NCBI RefSeq assembly: GCF_000003605.2
Contig: NW_003145796.1
Span: 98,101-118,290, forward strand
Length of the DNA: 20,190 nt
Source of the DNA: Saccoglossus kowalevskii
Lineage: Eukaryota > Hemichordata > Enteropneusta > Harrimaniidae
Direction: 5' to 3'
The notes under the pieces are model-generated. The model did not search any database, had not been told where the DNA came from, and worked only from the letters and a program-made list of their open reading frames with translations. Below, piece after piece: positions 18,999-20,190 of this stretch. Both the position numbers and the translations under genes were made by a program. Each line of letters begins with the position of its first letter. The first letter of the stretch is position 1.

Positions 18999-20190
18999 AT
19001 GGGGGTACATTAATACACTATGGGGGTACGTTGATACACTATGGGGTACATTAATACACTGTGGGGGTATATTAATAGTACAATACACTATGGGATACAT
19101 TAAAACACTATGGGAGTACATTGAAGGTATAATATACACTACGGGGTACATTAATGGTATAATATACACTATGAGGTACATTAATGGTATAATATACACT
19201 ATGGGGTACATTAATGGTATAATATACACTTATGGGGTACATTAATGGTATAATATACACTATAGGGTACATTAATGATATGATATACACTATGGGGTAC
19301 ATTAATGGTATAATATACACTATGGGGTACATTAATAATATAATATACACTATGGGGTGCATCGATACACTAGGGGGTACATTAATGGTATATACAATAT
19401 GGGGGTACATTAATGGTATAATATACACTATGGGATACATTAATGGTATAATATACACTATGGGGTACATTAATAGTATAATATACACTATAGTGTACAT
19501 TAATGGTATGATATACATTATGGGGTACATTAATGGTATAATATACACTATGTGGTACATTAATGGTATGATATACACTATGGGGTGCATCAGTACACTA
19601 GGGGGTACATTAATGGTATAATATACACTAGGGGGTACATTAATGGTATAATATACACTATAGTGTACATTAATGGTATAATATACACTATGGGGTACAT
19701 TAATGGTATAATATACACTATAGTGTACATTAATGGTATAATATACACTATAGTGTACATTAATGATATAATATACACTATAGGGTACATTAATGGTATA
19801 ATATACACTATGGGGTACATTAATGGTATAATAGACATTATGGGAGTGCAATAATTGTATAATACACACTATGGGGGTATATTAATGGAAGAACATACAC
19901 TATAGTGTACATTAATGGTATAATATACACTATAGTGTACATTAATGGTATAATATACACTATAGTGCACATTAATGGTATGATATACACTATGGGGTGC
20001 ATCAGTACACTAGGGGGTACATTAATGGTATAATATACACTAGGGGTACATTAATGGTATAATATACACTTGGGGTACATTAATGGTATAATATACACTA
20101 TAGTGTACATTAATGGTATAATATACACTATAGTGTACATTAATGGTATAATATACACTATAGTGTACATTAATGGTATAATATACACCA
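18999..20190. repeat. satellite array, 30 bp period, running off the window
   Basis: More than 30 head-to-tail copies of a 30 bp unit made of GGGGTACATTAATGG followed by TATAATATACACTAT. Because 30 is a multiple of three and most units lack stops in several frames, spurious long ORFs arise on both strands: a MGYINGIIYT repeat on the plus strand, and YYTINVPHSV and VYIIPLMYPI repeats on the minus strand. The left edge (18999-19110) is made of degenerate 20-22 bp units missing the GGTATAATA part. Two unit types alternate in blocks: CTATGGGGTAC and the palindromic CTATAGTGTAC. The array reaches the last base, so its true length is unknown. Confidence 0.97.

Noticed and set aside
19108-19869. 253-codon open frame on the minus strand, and several plus-strand frames of decapeptide repeats
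   Set aside because: They follow directly from a 30 bp satellite whose period is a multiple of three. Frames are open on both strands, with no promoter or start context.
18999-20190. Possible CRISPR array
   Set aside because: Units are contiguous, with no unique spacers, and the sequence context is eukaryotic.
1-20190. tRNA or rRNA genes
   Set aside because: No cloverleaf with matching acceptor, anticodon and T arms and no rRNA-like stretch was found by eye; a covariance-model search would be needed to exclude them fully.

Overview
The window looks like an AT-rich, gene-poor stretch of an animal nuclear genome. A marine invertebrate, possibly a mollusc, is my best guess but is not proven. 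It has spliced-gene signals, decayed LINE and PIF/Harbinger transposons, LTR-like dispersed repeats and a long satellite. It has no operons, ribosome binding sites or bacterial-type gene density. Most of it is repeats at different stages of decay.

Layout, left to right: 1-738 is non-coding sequence joined to the first of four copies (A 739-1375, B 8297-8959, C 13270-13911, D 15375-16024) of a 640-660 bp dispersed repeat, all in the same orientation. B, C and D are bounded by 4-6 bp direct repeats, as expected of solo LTRs or short transposons. Copy A lacks them and abuts a LINE reverse-transcriptase pseudogene (1376-2700), so it is probably one end of a longer element inserted into that LINE. 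A candidate two-exon gene for a 61-residue secreted peptide follows: exon 1 at 3459-3543 encodes a signal peptide, exon 2 at 5789-5889 an acidic tail. Its 2.2 kb intron holds a duplicated 135 bp block (4551-4685, 4767-4901), TATTG pentamer runs and a broken LINE endonuclease fragment (5373-5640).

From 5890 to 10410 I see almost nothing apart from G tracts and repeat B. At 10411 a TATA box lies 47 bp before a 95-codon ORF of unknown function. Next is a 558 bp inverted-repeat element (11598-12155) with TTTAA target duplications. It contains a YY1-like site and a 54-codon, very basic ORF. Beside it on the minus strand is a decayed, spliced PIF/Harbinger transposase (12251-12927 plus a 5' exon at 14155-14260), with repeat C inside its apparent intron. 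The region 14261-18998 holds repeat D, a TA microsatellite and several CRE palindromes but no convincing gene. From 18999 to the window end there is a 30 bp-period satellite of over 30 units that stays open in several frames on both strands.

No clear pathway of cooperating genes is visible. The points most worth checking are the secreted-peptide gene, the TIR element with its promoter-like core and basic ORF, and the LTR-like family carrying a kappaB-like palindrome.
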